Part shown: positions 1 through 7,529 of the stretch, one piece after another | Position numbering within the stretch: the first letter of the stretch is position 1 | How the letters are laid out: each line of letters begins with the position of its first letter | Assembly: GCA_900299415.1 (NCBI GenBank) | Contig: OMJT01000050.1 | Span: 1 to 34,389, forward strand | Source: Opitutales bacterium | GTDB taxonomy: Bacteria > Verrucomicrobiota > Verrucomicrobiia > Opitutales > Opitutaceae | Direction: 5' to 3' | Length of the DNA: 34,389 nucleotides | Made by a program: the position numbers and the translations under genes | The notes under the pieces: generated by a model | What the model saw: only the letters and a program-made list of their open reading frames with translations | Told to the model about the DNA's origin: nothing | Database searches by the model: none

Positions 1-264
1 AACAAGGAGCAGCTCACGTCCCGCGCCCAGGCCCTCTACCCCAAGCTCAAGCGCCGCTACGCTGTCTTCTACGACGACGGCAGCAACATTGGCAAACGCT
101 ACCGCCGCCAGGACGAGATCGGTACGCCGTGGTGTGTGACGATCGACTTCGACACGATCGAGAAGCCCGGCGACACCTTTACCCTCCGTGAGCGCGACAG
201 CATGCAGCAGAAGCGCATCACCGAGGCCGAGCTACTCCAGCTGCTCGACGAGCAGGTCTACTGA
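1..264 (+). CDS. glyQS: Glycyl-tRNA synthetase (C-terminal end, partial)
   Basis: The reading frame is open from base 1 and ends at TGA 262-264; only the last 87 residues are present. The visible part is the C-terminal anticodon-binding domain of the dimeric class II glycyl-tRNA synthetase. The segment [20 protein letters not shown], followed by [11 protein letters not shown] and the [11 protein letters not shown] run, is a near-signature of this family's end. The enzyme charges tRNA-Gly with glycine in the cytosol. The catalytic core lies upstream of the window. The downstream gene is on the other strand with its stop 39 bases away, so this gene ends its transcription unit here. No clear terminator hairpin is visible in the short gap. 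Confidence 0.93.
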   Translation, partial: NKEQLTSRAQALYPKLKRRYAVFYDDGSNIGKRYRRQDEIGTPWCVTIDFDTIEKPGDTFTLRERDSMQQKRITEAELLQLLDEQVY

Positions 265-302
265 TCTTTTCCGTCCTCCCAAGGGTTAGGGCCAAAGAGA
301 GT

Positions 303-1256
303 TTACCCGCGGCGGTTCACCAGATCCGCCGCGGCCCCCGCCCACGTAGGATGGCGGAAACGGTAACCCGCCTCGAGCAGGCGGGTGGGGACCACGCGCC
401 GGCTCTTCAGGATCAGCTCGGTCTCCGTGCGCAGGAAAAACGTGCCGATCTCCAGTGCCCAGGCCGGCACGGGGATGGCGAGGCGCCTTCCGAGCTGGCG
501 GCGCAGGATCGCGAGGAACTCGTCGTTCGGCAATGGCTCGGGTGCGCAAAGGTTGAAGGCGCCGCTGAGGTCCTCGCGGGAGATAAGGAAGCGAACGGAC
601 CCGACGAAATCCTCCTCGTGCAGCCACGAGACGTAATGGCGGCCGTCGGCAAAGCGGCCGAAACCCATCCGGCAGTGCCGGGCAAGGATGGCGAACACGC
701 CATCGGGGCTGCGTTCCATCACCATCGAGATCCGCAGGGCCACCCGGCGGGTAAGCGGGGTGGGGGCCGCGGCCAATGCGCCCTCCCAGGCCTGGATGAT
801 TTCCACGCTGCGCTGCCAGAGCCGTGGCACCCCGGGCTCAGAGCCGCCGATGAGGCCGGTGGCCTCGTCGTTGGGCGCGTCATAACGATGCGTGTAGATC
901 GTCGAGGAACTGGCCTGCAACCAGAGCGGCGGCGGCCGTTGCGCAGCGGCGATCGCCTCGCCGATCACGCGGGTCGATTCGACTCGCGAGGCCATCATCG
1001 CAGCGAGGTTCCGCTCATGGTAGCGGCAGTTTACCGAGCGGCCGGCCAGGTTGATCACTACGTCGGCCCCGTCGAGTTCGGCGCTCCACGGACCGAGGGT
1101 GCGTCCGTCCCAAGCCACGTGCCTCACCCCCGGGGTGGGCGGGACCGGCGGGGCGCCGGTCCGGCTGAGAATCACGCACTCGTCCTCCGGTTGGCGGAAG
1201 GCGCGCACGAGGAGCTGGCCGAGATGACCGTTGCCTCCGGGGATGATGATTTTCAT
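303..1256 (-). CDS. TIGR01777-type NAD(P)-dependent epimerase (SDR39U1/YfcH-like, DUF1731)
   Basis: A 317-residue protein starting at ATG 1256. The N-terminus MKIIIPGGNGHLGQLL is a Rossmann GxxGxxG nucleotide-binding loop, and the middle reads VVINLAGRSVNCRY, the form typical of the TIGR01777 extended short-chain dehydrogenase group (VNLAG followed by a basic stretch). The C-terminal roughly 50 residues (PVPAWALEIGTFF to RLLEAGYRFRHPTW) match the DUF1731 cap found only in this group. Length is normal. Substrate is unknown for the family; the fold implies NAD(P)-linked reduction or epimerisation in the cytosol. It reads alone on the minus strand, and the upstream 140 bases hold no gene. Family identity is firm, precise function is not. 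Confidence 0.9.
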   Translation of the reverse strand: MKIIIPGGNGHLGQLLVRAFRQPEDECVILSRTGAPPVPPTPGVRHVAWDGRTLGPWSAELDGADVVINLAGRSVNCRYHERNLAAMMASRVESTRVIGEAIAAAQRPPPLWLQASSSTIYTHRYDAPNDEATGLIGGSEPGVPRLWQRSVEIIQAWEGALAAAPTPLTRRVALRISMVMERSPDGVFAILARHCRMGFGRFADGRHYVSWLHEEDFVGSVRFLISREDLSGAFNLCAPEPLPNDEFLAILRRQLGRRLAIPVPAWALEIGTFFLRTETELILKSRRVVPTRLLEAGYRFRHPTWAGAAADLVNRRG

Positions 1257-1396
1257 GGCGGTAGGGCGGTCAGTTTCAGCGCGCGGCGGCCAGGGCGCTC
1301 GAGATCGGCGGGCGCATGAGATCGGCGATGACGGATTGGTTCATGGCGTGCGCTTTTGTGATTTCTGCGCTGGGAGAAACACAGAGGCAAAAAATT

Positions 1397-1759
1397 TCAC
1401 TCGCCCACCGGCCGAGGCGCTTGGCCGATGCCCGGGGCGCGTCCCGCATGGCTGGCCTTGGTCGTCCGTTCGCCGGCGCATTCCGGTGAGCCGCGGGTAA
1501 GATCGCGGCACACCTTCGGGCGGCGGTCGTAGATGGTGCAGAAGAAATCCGCGGTGCCGTCAGGACCGCGGTGCACGTCGAGGGCGGCGCAGTGGCTGTC
1601 CGACATCCGCATGTAGGCCCGGTGTCCGATGAAGTGGGCGACGCGGCCGGCGTCCGGTCCGAGACCAGCCCAGTCATCGCCGTCGACGCGCACGAAAGTC
1701 GGCGACAGCGAAAAGCAGCAGGCGCCGCACGCACGGCATTCGGCGGGGGTGGGGTTCAC
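1397..1759 (-). CDS. YkgJ-family cysteine cluster protein (CxxCxxCC)
   Basis: A protein of about 120 residues beginning at GTG 1759 (VNPTPAECRAC). A TTG at 1771 is an alternative start; the frame stays open far upstream but would run over the divergent DUF4202 gene, so the short start is preferred. The N-terminal CRACGACC is the CxxCxxCC metal-binding cluster of the YkgJ/UPF0153 family, and further cysteines follow in HCAAL, FFCTIYDRRPKVCRDL and SPEC, which is the expected pattern (CxxYxxRPxxCR). The family is predicted to bind zinc or an iron-sulphur cluster and its function is unknown. The tail after SPEC is basic and low in conservation. It is divergent from the DUF4202 gene with 54 bases between starts. 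Confidence 0.82.
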   Translation of the reverse strand: MNPTPAECRACGACCFSLSPTFVRVDGDDWAGLGPDAGRVAHFIGHRAYMRMSDSHCAALDVHRGPDGTADFFCTIYDRRPKVCRDLTRGSPECAGERTTKASHAGRAPGIGQAPRPVGE

Positions 1760-1813
1760 GGCCGGGACCAATCTGTCGCTTGCCGGGCCGGCGGCAACGG
1801 TTTCCACTGCGGC

Positions 1814-2395
1814 ATGGATCCTTATGCGCGTGCCAGGCAGATGATCGATGCCGCCCATGCCGCCGACCCGGCGCGGGCGCCGGACGGCCGCGCCGCTGAG
1901 TTGGTCTACGGCGAGCGGATCGAGGCCTGGGTGGTGCGGCTGGACCCGGCGGCCGCCCCGATCCTGCGACTGGCCGCACGCTGCCAGCACCTCGAGCGCT
2001 GGCTGGTGCCACGCGCCTCCTATCCCGAAGGGAAAACGGGTTATCTCCAATGGCGCACCGGGCTCTACAAGAAGCAGGCCGCCCGCGCCCGCGATCTGCT
2101 GCTCGCCGCCGGCGTGCCCGCCGCCGAGGCCGACCTCGCTGCCACGTGGGTCTCGAAGAGCGGGCTGAAGACCAACCCCGGCACGCAGGCCCTCGAGGAT
2201 GCGGCCTGCCTCGTCTTCCTTGAGAACGAGATCGGCGCCTTCGCCGCGCAGCACGCCGACTACACCCGCGAGAAGTTCATCGAGATCATCCGCAAGACCT
2301 GGAAGAAGATGAGTTCCGCCGCACAACAGGCGGCGCTCGGACTCGACCTTCCGCCGGCGATCGCGGAGCTGGTCCGGGCCGCAGTCGCCGGATGA
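1814..2395 (+). CDS. DUF4202 domain-containing protein
   Basis: A 193-residue protein from ATG 1814; the frame is open upstream but upstream residues are not family-like and overlap the divergent YkgJ gene. The whole length is the DUF4202 domain: an N-terminal ARQMIDAAHAAD helix, ERIEAWVVRLDPAAAP, the CQHLERWLVPRASYPEGKTG block, YLQWRTGLYKKQA, then KTNPGTQALEDAACLVFLEN and the terminal RKTWKKMSSAAQQAALGLDL. The invariant-looking H in CQHLERW and the ED in ALEDAACLVFLE resemble metal-binding positions of HD-type folds, but that is inference. Function is unknown. Length is typical. It is followed by a secreted GlcG-like protein 35 bases downstream. Confidence 0.87.
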   Translation: MDPYARARQMIDAAHAADPARAPDGRAAELVYGERIEAWVVRLDPAAAPILRLAARCQHLERWLVPRASYPEGKTGYLQWRTGLYKKQAARARDLLLAAGVPAAEADLAATWVSKSGLKTNPGTQALEDAACLVFLENEIGAFAAQHADYTREKFIEIIRKTWKKMSSAAQQAALGLDLPPAIAELVRAAVAG

Positions 2396-2430
2396 GGAAA
2401 CGGACTTTTGCCTCTTACTTGCCGTAAATC

Positions 2431-3009
2431 ATGGACCATCACCCCATCCGGACACTCCTCCTTGCCCTGGGTCTTGCGATCCTCGGTTCAATTTCCGCCT
2501 TGGCCCAGAACCCGGCTCCGGCCGCGCCCGCCCCCGGCGGCGCTGCCCCGGCAAATGCAGGCCGGGGCGGAGGTGGTGGCGGTCGCGGCGGAGCTCCCGC
2601 CCTGATCGATCTCGCCACGGCGCGCAAGATGGTCGACGCCGCTGAGGTCGCCGCCAACGCGGCGGGGCTCAAGGTGGCGATGGCGGTCGTGGACGCCAAC
2701 GGCGACCTCGTTTACTTCCGCCGCATGGACGGCGCGATCGCCGCCGGCGTTACCGCCGCGCCGGGCGAGGCCCGGGCGGCGATCCTGTTCGGCGTTCCCA
2801 CCAAGCAGGTGGCGGACGCGGCTGCGGCGGGCACGCCGCTTTCAGCCACGATTACCCCCTCGGGACTCGCGGCGGGTACGGTGACGGTCCTGCAAGGCGG
2901 ATTGCCCCTGCTCAAGGGCGGCAAGGTCGTCGCGGCCATCGGGGTCGGCGGCGGCACCTCCGCGCAGGATGAAACCGTCGCGCAGGCCGGCCTCGACGCT
3001 GTGAAATAG
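2431..3009 (+). CDS. Secreted GlcG/HbpS-like haem-binding protein (DUF336)
   Basis: A 192-residue protein from ATG 2431. Residues 1-26 form a signal peptide (hydrophobic LLLALGLAILGSISALA, cut before QNPAP). Residues 27-55 are a low-complexity Pro/Ala then Gly/Arg linker (GRGGGGGGRGG). From about residue 57 comes the GlcG/HbpS domain: LIDLATARKMVDAAEVAANA, MAVVDANGDLVYFRRMDGA, then GGLPLLKGGKVVAAIGVGGG and the QDETVAQAGLDAV end. Members of this family bind haem or act as cofactor-like partners in glycolate or diol use; no ligand can be read here. Export points to a periplasmic role. It is not clearly in an operon, although DUF2164 follows on the same strand. Its Gly/Arg linker resembles that of the beta-propeller at 3426-4799. 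Confidence 0.88.
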   Translation: MDHHPIRTLLLALGLAILGSISALAQNPAPAAPAPGGAAPANAGRGGGGGGRGGAPALIDLATARKMVDAAEVAANAAGLKVAMAVVDANGDLVYFRRMDGAIAAGVTAAPGEARAAILFGVPTKQVADAAAAGTPLSATITPSGLAAGTVTVLQGGLPLLKGGKVVAAIGVGGGTSAQDETVAQAGLDAVK

Positions 3010-3077
3010 CGCCCCCGGGCCACATCTGGATTGTGCCGGGGTTCGCGATCTGGCGCATTCGCGGCGAGCCGCCAGCC

Positions 3078-3338
3078 ATGCCCATCGAACTCAGCCCCCA
3101 GGAAACCGAGCAGGCGATCCACTCGCTGAAGAAGTACTGTGCGGAGGAACTGGACACCGATCTCAGCGACCTGCGGGCGCGGCTCCTGCTCGACTATCTT
3201 GTGAAGGAAATCGGTCCGCTGGCCTACAACTGCGGCGTGCGCGACGCGGAGAAGTTCCTGCGGCGGCGGCTCGAGGACCTGCCGGCCACGTGCTTCGAGC
3301 CGGCGCTCACCCACTGGACGGTAAAAAAGAAAAAGTAG
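3078..3338 (+). CDS. DUF2164 family protein
   Basis: An 86-residue protein. ATG 3078 (MPIELSPQETEQAI) is chosen because the family normally begins with an M-x-IELS-type motif; an earlier GTG at 3033 would add 15 unrelated residues. The sequence SLKKYCAEELDTDLSDLRARLLLDYLVKEIGPLAYNCGVRDAEKFL is the DUF2164 signature (E-L-D, L-L-L-D-Y and EIGPxxYN). The C-terminus is a Lys-rich tail. Function is unknown; the protein is predicted cytosolic and helical. It ends just before two strong hairpins that separate it from the convergent beta-propeller gene. Confidence 0.85.
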   Translation: MPIELSPQETEQAIHSLKKYCAEELDTDLSDLRARLLLDYLVKEIGPLAYNCGVRDAEKFLRRRLEDLPATCFEPALTHWTVKKKK

Positions 3339-3350
3339 AACGGAATCAAA

Positions 3351-3418
3351 CCCGGCAGAGGTCTGCCGGGGCTAGAGCCGATCTCGAGCGCTGTGGCCGG
3401 GGCGGACCTCCGCCCCGG
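3351..3418. terminator. Two GC-rich hairpins between convergent genes
   Basis: Two inverted repeats lie in the 87-base gap between the stops of DUF2164 (plus) and the beta-propeller (minus). The first is 3351-3370, CCCGGCAGAGGTCTGCCGGG (stem 8 bp, 4-base loop). The second is 3397-3418, CCGGGGCGGA facing TCCGCCCCGG with a 2-base centre. Neither has a long U-tract, so they may act as a bidirectional transcript end or belong to a dispersed palindromic element. The two share the GGTC/GACC-type centre. Confidence 0.5.
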
Positions 3419-3425
3419 GATGAGT

Positions 3426-4799
3426 TCATTTCGCCACGTACCAATCCATCCCGTCGGGGTTCTGCAGGCCGGTGATTTCCTTGATGACGGTGAAGGTCTT
3501 GAGGTCGATGACCGCGAGCTTGTTGCCGTTGCTCACGGCGTAAAAGGCCCGGGAGCCGTCGGGGTCGAGGAAGATACCCTCGCCCCCGGCGCCGACTTCG
3601 AGGCGCTTCACTTCCTGGTGGGTGACGGCATCGAGGATGACGAGCTCGGTGCCCTGGAGCTCGTTCATCAGGACGTGCTTCCCGTCCGGCGTGAACCGCA
3701 TCCTGTTGGTGAAGGTGGTCTTCAGCGGGAACGTCTCGACCAGTTTCTTCTCGGGCACGTTGATCACGGTCATCGTCATCGGCCGCACGTTCATGTTTAC
3801 GACCCACAGCTCGCGCCCGTCGGGGCTGAGCGCCATGCCCTCGAGGCGGGTGTCGCCCGGGAACGAGGTGAAACGCCAGTTCGTGCCGCCGCCGGTGGCG
3901 GTGCCGGCGGGCGGAGTGAGCGACGCGGTGGCGAGGCCCGGCACAAGGGTCGGGGTCAGGCGGGCGGGTGAGGCCTGGAGCCGGGCGAACGCGTCGGCTC
4001 GGGCCAGGGCGAGGTCGAGTTCGAGCTGCGCGAGGGCGGTGGTGCGGGTGGCGAGGGAGGCCGGCTCGGTGAGGCTGGCCCGGACGAGGTCGGTGCGCGC
4101 GGCCGCGGCGGCGATTGCCGGGGCGGCCTGGGACTGGAGCAGCACGTTCATCGCGACCTGCTGGGCCGGGCTGGCCCCGCCCGGGGAGGCGGGTGCGGCG
4201 GCGGCACCCCCGCGGCCGCCGGCGGTGGCCTCGAGGATCGTGATGAGGGTGGTGTTGCTGTTGGCGGTGAAGATCGTGCGCTCGTCGGGCGTGATGATGA
4301 GCAGGTGCGAGCCGCCGCCGGTGCCGAGGGCCCAGTCGAACTTCTGCGTTGCCGGGTCGTAGCGCGTAATCATCCGGGTGTTCTCGTGCGAGACGTAGAG
4401 CTTGCCGTTGACGACATTGAGGCCGTGGAAGGAGCCGAAGAGGCCGGTGTCGATCGACGGCGCGCGCTTTTGCCCGGCGACATCGACCACAGTGATCGCG
4501 GTGTTGGCCCCGGCGTTGCTGATGTAGGCGAACCGGCCGTCGGTCGCGACCTCGTGGGGCTGGGCCTCGACGGGGATGCGCGCGACCACCTCGAGCTTCA
4601 CGGGGTCGATGATGGCCAGGCTGCCGGCGTTCTTCTCGCCGACGAGCAGGGCGGTCCTGGGGGTCGGGCCGAGGCTTTCGACCTCGGTGCGGATCTGGCC
4701 GCGCCCGCCGCCGCGGCGGGGGGTGGGCTGGGCGGGGGCTTGGGCGAAGGCGGTGGCCGTGGCAGTGCCAAGGCTCAGGCAAAGCAGGAGCTTATTCAT
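3426..4799 (-). CDS. Secreted YncE-like beta-propeller protein with Ala-rich insertion
   Basis: A 457-residue protein from ATG 4799. Residues 1-20 are a signal peptide (LLLCLSLGTATATAFAQ), then a PTPRRGGGRG linker. From about 45 it shows YncE/40-residue beta-propeller repeats: LLVGEKNAGSLAIIDPVKLE, RFAYISNAGANTAITVVDV, KLYVSHENTRMITRYD, ERTIFTANSNTTLITILE, and after the insertion RLEGMALSPDGRELWVVNMN, GKHVLMNELQGTELVILD and RAFYAVSNGNKLAVIDLKTF. Residues about 192-305 are an Ala/Pro/Gly-rich, partly helical insert (coil-like heptads around ALAQLELDLALARADAF) that interrupts the propeller. These proteins are exported, and their ligands are mostly unknown. No enzyme residues can be assigned. 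It is convergent with DUF2164 and divergent from the Rieske operon, 174 bases away. Confidence 0.85.
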   Translation of the reverse strand: MNKLLLCLSLGTATATAFAQAPAQPTPRRGGGRGQIRTEVESLGPTPRTALLVGEKNAGSLAIIDPVKLEVVARIPVEAQPHEVATDGRFAYISNAGANTAITVVDVAGQKRAPSIDTGLFGSFHGLNVVNGKLYVSHENTRMITRYDPATQKFDWALGTGGGSHLLIITPDERTIFTANSNTTLITILEATAGGRGGAAAAPASPGGASPAQQVAMNVLLQSQAAPAIAAAAARTDLVRASLTEPASLATRTTALAQLELDLALARADAFARLQASPARLTPTLVPGLATASLTPPAGTATGGGTNWRFTSFPGDTRLEGMALSPDGRELWVVNMNVRPMTMTVINVPEKKLVETFPLKTTFTNRMRFTPDGKHVLMNELQGTELVILDAVTHQEVKRLEVGAGGEGIFLDPDGSRAFYAVSNGNKLAVIDLKTFTVIKEITGLQNPDGMDWYVAK

Positions 4800-4824
4800 G
4801 TTGAACGGAGGGTGCTAAGAGGTC

Positions 4825-4846
4825 GGCCCGCCGGTTAGGGCGGGCC
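4825..4846. repeat. Inverted repeat in the propeller/Rieske divergent spacer
   Basis: GGCCCGCC (4825-4832) faces GGCGGGCC (4839-4846) across a 6-base loop. It lies 26 bases upstream of the beta-propeller start on the minus strand, so it would fold in that gene's leader or bind a regulator. The remaining spacer to the Rieske start shows an A-tract (4891-4896) but no promoter I can assign with confidence. Confidence 0.4.
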
Positions 4847-4973
4847 GTGGAACGGGAAACCCAGCGTGGGCCGGGCGCCCGGTGCGGCCAGAAAAAACCA
4901 CGGGAGGCCAATCTCCGCGCAGGGTTCGGAATTTACAGCGGCACACACACTCATACGGTCCGCTAACCCCCTC

Positions 4974-5516
4974 ATGGATCCCAAGGACGTCCCGCCCCAG
5001 CCCGACCGGCGCGAATTCATCACCAAGGCCTGTGCGCTCACCGCCGGGGCGGTCGCGGTCGCCGTGCCGGCCGCGAGCGGACTCTTCGTGCTGCTCGACC
5101 CGCTCGGCCGCAAGGGCGGCGCCGGTGAGCCGGTGCGCGTGGCCTCGCTCGAGGCGCTGCCGGAGGATGGCGAGCCGCGGAAGTTCTCGGTGCTCGCCAC
5201 GCGCGTCGATGCCTGGAACCGCACGCCCAACGTCCCGATCGGCGCCGTTTACCTGCGGCGCCAGCCCGGCGGGAAGGTGCAGGCCTTCAACGTCGTTTGC
5301 CCGCACGCCGGCTGTTTCGTCGATTACGTGGCCGGCGCGAAGCACTATCTCTGCCCCTGCCACAATAGCTCCTTCAGTCCCGACGGCCGCATCCAGGATC
5401 CGAAGAGCCCGAGTCCGCGCGGCCTCGACGAGCTCGAGACGGAGGTGCGCGACGGCGCGGTCTTCGTGCGCTACCTCAATTTCCGCGCCGGCGAGAAGGA
5501 CAAGGTCCAGGCGTGA
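4974..5516 (+). CDS. Rieske [2Fe-2S] protein of a cytochrome bc complex
   Basis: A 180-residue protein from ATG 4974. The N-terminus carries a twin-arginine motif (DRREFITKAC) followed by one hydrophobic helix (about 20-42), the usual uncleaved Tat anchor of Rieske subunits. The cluster-binding motifs are CPHAGC at 109-114 and CPCHNS at 127-132: ligands Cys109, His111, Cys127 and His130, with Cys114 and Cys129 able to form the stabilising disulphide. Proline replaces the common Thr in CTH. The protein accepts an electron from quinol at the Qo site and passes it to the haem-c part of its partner. Its TGA shares one base with the ATG of the cytochrome b gene (TGATG), so the two are translationally coupled. 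Confidence 0.94.
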   Translation: MDPKDVPPQPDRREFITKACALTAGAVAVAVPAASGLFVLLDPLGRKGGAGEPVRVASLEALPEDGEPRKFSVLATRVDAWNRTPNVPIGAVYLRRQPGGKVQAFNVVCPHAGCFVDYVAGAKHYLCPCHNSSFSPDGRIQDPKSPSPRGLDELETEVRDGAVFVRYLNFRAGEKDKVQA

Positions 5517-7306
5517 TGAACTCTCTCCTGAACTGGATCGACCAGCGCACCGGCGCGAAGAAGCTGCTCCACGAGGCGCTCTTTGAGAACGTGCCCGGCG
5601 GCGCCCGCTGGCGCTATGTCTGGGGCAGCACGCTCGTGTTCTGCTTCACGGTGCAGGTCATCACCGGGCTCTTCCTCTGGCTCGCCTACAGCCCGGGTTC
5701 CCAGACGGCGTGGGAAAGCGTCTACTACATCCAGCACGTGATGGCCGGCGGCTGGTTCCTGCGCGGGCTGCACCACTTCACTGCCCAGGCGATGACGGTG
5801 CTCCTGCTGCTCCACCTCCTGCAGGTCGTGGTCGATGGTGCCTACAAAGCGCCGCGCGAGGTGAACTACTGGACCGGCGTGCTGCTGCTCGTGCTCGTGC
5901 TGGCGCTCTCGCTTACCGGCTACCTGCTGCCCTGGGACCAGAAGGGCTACTGGGCGACGAAGGTCGCGACCAACATCGCCGCCATCACGCCGCTCATCGG
6001 CCCGGCGCTGCAGAAGCTCGTCGTGGGCGGGGCCGACTACGGCCACCACACGCTGACGCGCTTCTTCGCCCTCCATGCCGGCGTCATCCCGGGCGCGATC
6101 ATCGCTTTCATCGGCCTGCACGTTTACCTCTTCCGCAAGCACGGCCTCACCGCCAAGGAGCCGCGTCGCCGGCGCGACGAGCCCTTCTGGCCCCGGCAGG
6201 TGCTGTGCGACGCCGTGGCCTGCCTCGCGGTGCTCGCCGTCGTGCTCACGCTGGTGGTCATGAACCATGGCGCTCCGCTCGGCGCGCCCGCTGACCCGTC
6301 GGAGCAATTCTCCGCTGCGCGCCCCGAGTGGTATTTCCTCTTCCTCTTCCAGTTCCTGAAATACTTCCCGGGCGGCACAGAAGTCTGGGGCGCGATCGTC
6401 ATTCCCACGGTGCTGTTGCTGCTCGTGGCGGCGTTGCCGGTGCTCGGCCGCTGGAACTTCGGCCACCGCTTTAACCTCGGCTTCCTCGGTGCGATGCTCG
6501 CCGGCGTGGCGCTGCTCACGTACCTGGCCGTCGCCGAGGACCGCAGCAAGCCGGAGTACGCCACCGCGCTGAAGGTCGCCGACTTCGAGGCGGAGCGCGT
6601 GCTCGCGCTGGCCGAGGCGCCCACGGGTATCCCGACTGCCGGCGCGGTGACGCTGCTGCGTGCCGATCCGCTCGTGCAGGGGCCGAAGCTCTTCGCCCGC
6701 AACTGCGCGAGCTGCCACCGCTTCGACGGTCACGACGGCCTGGGCGGCCAGCCGAAGGACAAGCAGTCGGCCTCCGACCTGAAAGGCTTCGCCTCGCGCG
6801 ATTGGCTGATGAACCTGCTTGACCCTGCGAAGGTGGATTCCGCGGCCTACTTCGGCGGCAGCGAGCACAAGGACGGCGAGATGGTGAAGTGGGTGAAGAA
6901 GAACATCCCGACCTTCAACGCCTCTAGCAAGGAGCAGCTGCGCCAGGCGCTGATGGCGCTCTCCGCCGAGGCCGGGCTGAAGGCGCAGAAGGACGCCGAC
7001 GCCCGTGATGCCGCGATTATCACTGCCGGGGCAAAGATCCTGCCCGGCGACGACCTCGGCTGCATCGAGTGCCACACCATCCAGGGCCACAGCGACGGCG
7101 GCGAAGCCCCCGACCTTACTGGCTACGGCTCGCGTAAATGGCTCACCGCCTTCATCGGCAACCCGAAGCACGAAAGCTTTTACGGCCCTCGCAACGACCG
7201 CATGCCCGCCTTCGGCGCCGACGGCCGCCTGACCGCCGAAGAGATAGGCCTGCTCGTGGACTGGCTCCGGGGAGAGTGGTACGTCGAGCCGCAGGCGCAA
7301 CGTTGA
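5516..7306 (+). CDS. Cytochrome b (b6-type) fused to a C-terminal two-haem cytochrome c region
   Basis: A 596-residue membrane protein from ATG 5516. Haem b ligands are His86/His100 and His187/His202; the 15-residue spacing of the second pair is the b6f/Gram-positive type rather than mitochondrial bc1. The Qo motif PEWY is at 270-273, followed by a subunit IV-like helix region to about 340, so cytochrome b6 and subunit IV are joined. After a linker there are two CxxCH haem-c sites, CASCH 397-401 and CIECH 516-520, with Met573 in RMPAF a likely axial ligand of the last haem. With the Rieske protein this makes a two-gene quinol:acceptor oxidoreductase. No separate cytochrome c1 gene is present, so the fused domain probably replaces it. 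A GTG three bases upstream is a less likely start. Confidence 0.93.
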   Translation: MNSLLNWIDQRTGAKKLLHEALFENVPGGARWRYVWGSTLVFCFTVQVITGLFLWLAYSPGSQTAWESVYYIQHVMAGGWFLRGLHHFTAQAMTVLLLLHLLQVVVDGAYKAPREVNYWTGVLLLVLVLALSLTGYLLPWDQKGYWATKVATNIAAITPLIGPALQKLVVGGADYGHHTLTRFFALHAGVIPGAIIAFIGLHVYLFRKHGLTAKEPRRRRDEPFWPRQVLCDAVACLAVLAVVLTLVVMNHGAPLGAPADPSEQFSAARPEWYFLFLFQFLKYFPGGTEVWGAIVIPTVLLLLVAALPVLGRWNFGHRFNLGFLGAMLAGVALLTYLAVAEDRSKPEYATALKVADFEAERVLALAEAPTGIPTAGAVTLLRADPLVQGPKLFARNCASCHRFDGHDGLGGQPKDKQSASDLKGFASRDWLMNLLDPAKVDSAAYFGGSEHKDGEMVKWVKKNIPTFNASSKEQLRQALMALSAEAGLKAQKDADARDAAIITAGAKILPGDDLGCIECHTIQGHSDGGEAPDLTGYGSRKWLTAFIGNPKHESFYGPRNDRMPAFGADGRLTAEEIGLLVDWLRGEWYVEPQAQR

Positions 7307-7345
7307 CCCCCCGGAACCAATCCGCGACAACCCCGCGGAGCACAC

Positions 7346-7418
7346 GGGCCGGTAGCTTAATGGTTAAAGCAGGGGACTCATAATCCCTTGAGTGTGGGTT
7401 CGATTCCCACCCGGCCCA
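7346..7418 (+). tRNA. tRNA with CAT anticodon, probably tRNA-Ile2 (lysidine type)
   Basis: The cloverleaf is complete: acceptor GGGCCGG (7346-7352) pairs with CCGGCCC (7411-7417), discriminator A7418. The anticodon stem is GGGGA/TCCCT with loop CTCATAA, and the T-arm is GTGGG TTCGATT CCCAC. The anticodon is CAT. Pairs 4-69 and 5-68 are C-G, the determinants that tRNA-Ile lysidine synthetase reads in E. coli Ile2 (elongator Met has U-A and A-U there), and the D-loop has the short Ile2 form. This favours Ile2 reading AUA over elongator Met. The 3' CCA is not encoded. Confidence 0.9.
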
Positions 7419-7529
7419 TTCTCGGTGGACAGGGATCCGGCGTGGATCCGTCCGTGGTATTGGGGCCGCCCTCCTTGGTGCGCTCCCCGGCTTGCGGTTG
7501 CGAGGAGATCCGCTTCTGCTCCTCCACCC

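Noticed and set aside
7321-7339. Terminator after the cytochrome b gene (TCCGCG facing CGCGGA)
   Set aside because: The stem is only 6 bp with no T-run and abuts the tRNA; too weak to call.
5471-7345. A 624-codon minus-strand open frame opposite cytochrome b
   Set aside because: It mirrors the cytochrome b-c gene, has a His/Arg/Glu-rich composition and no domain pattern, and runs up to the tRNA gene.
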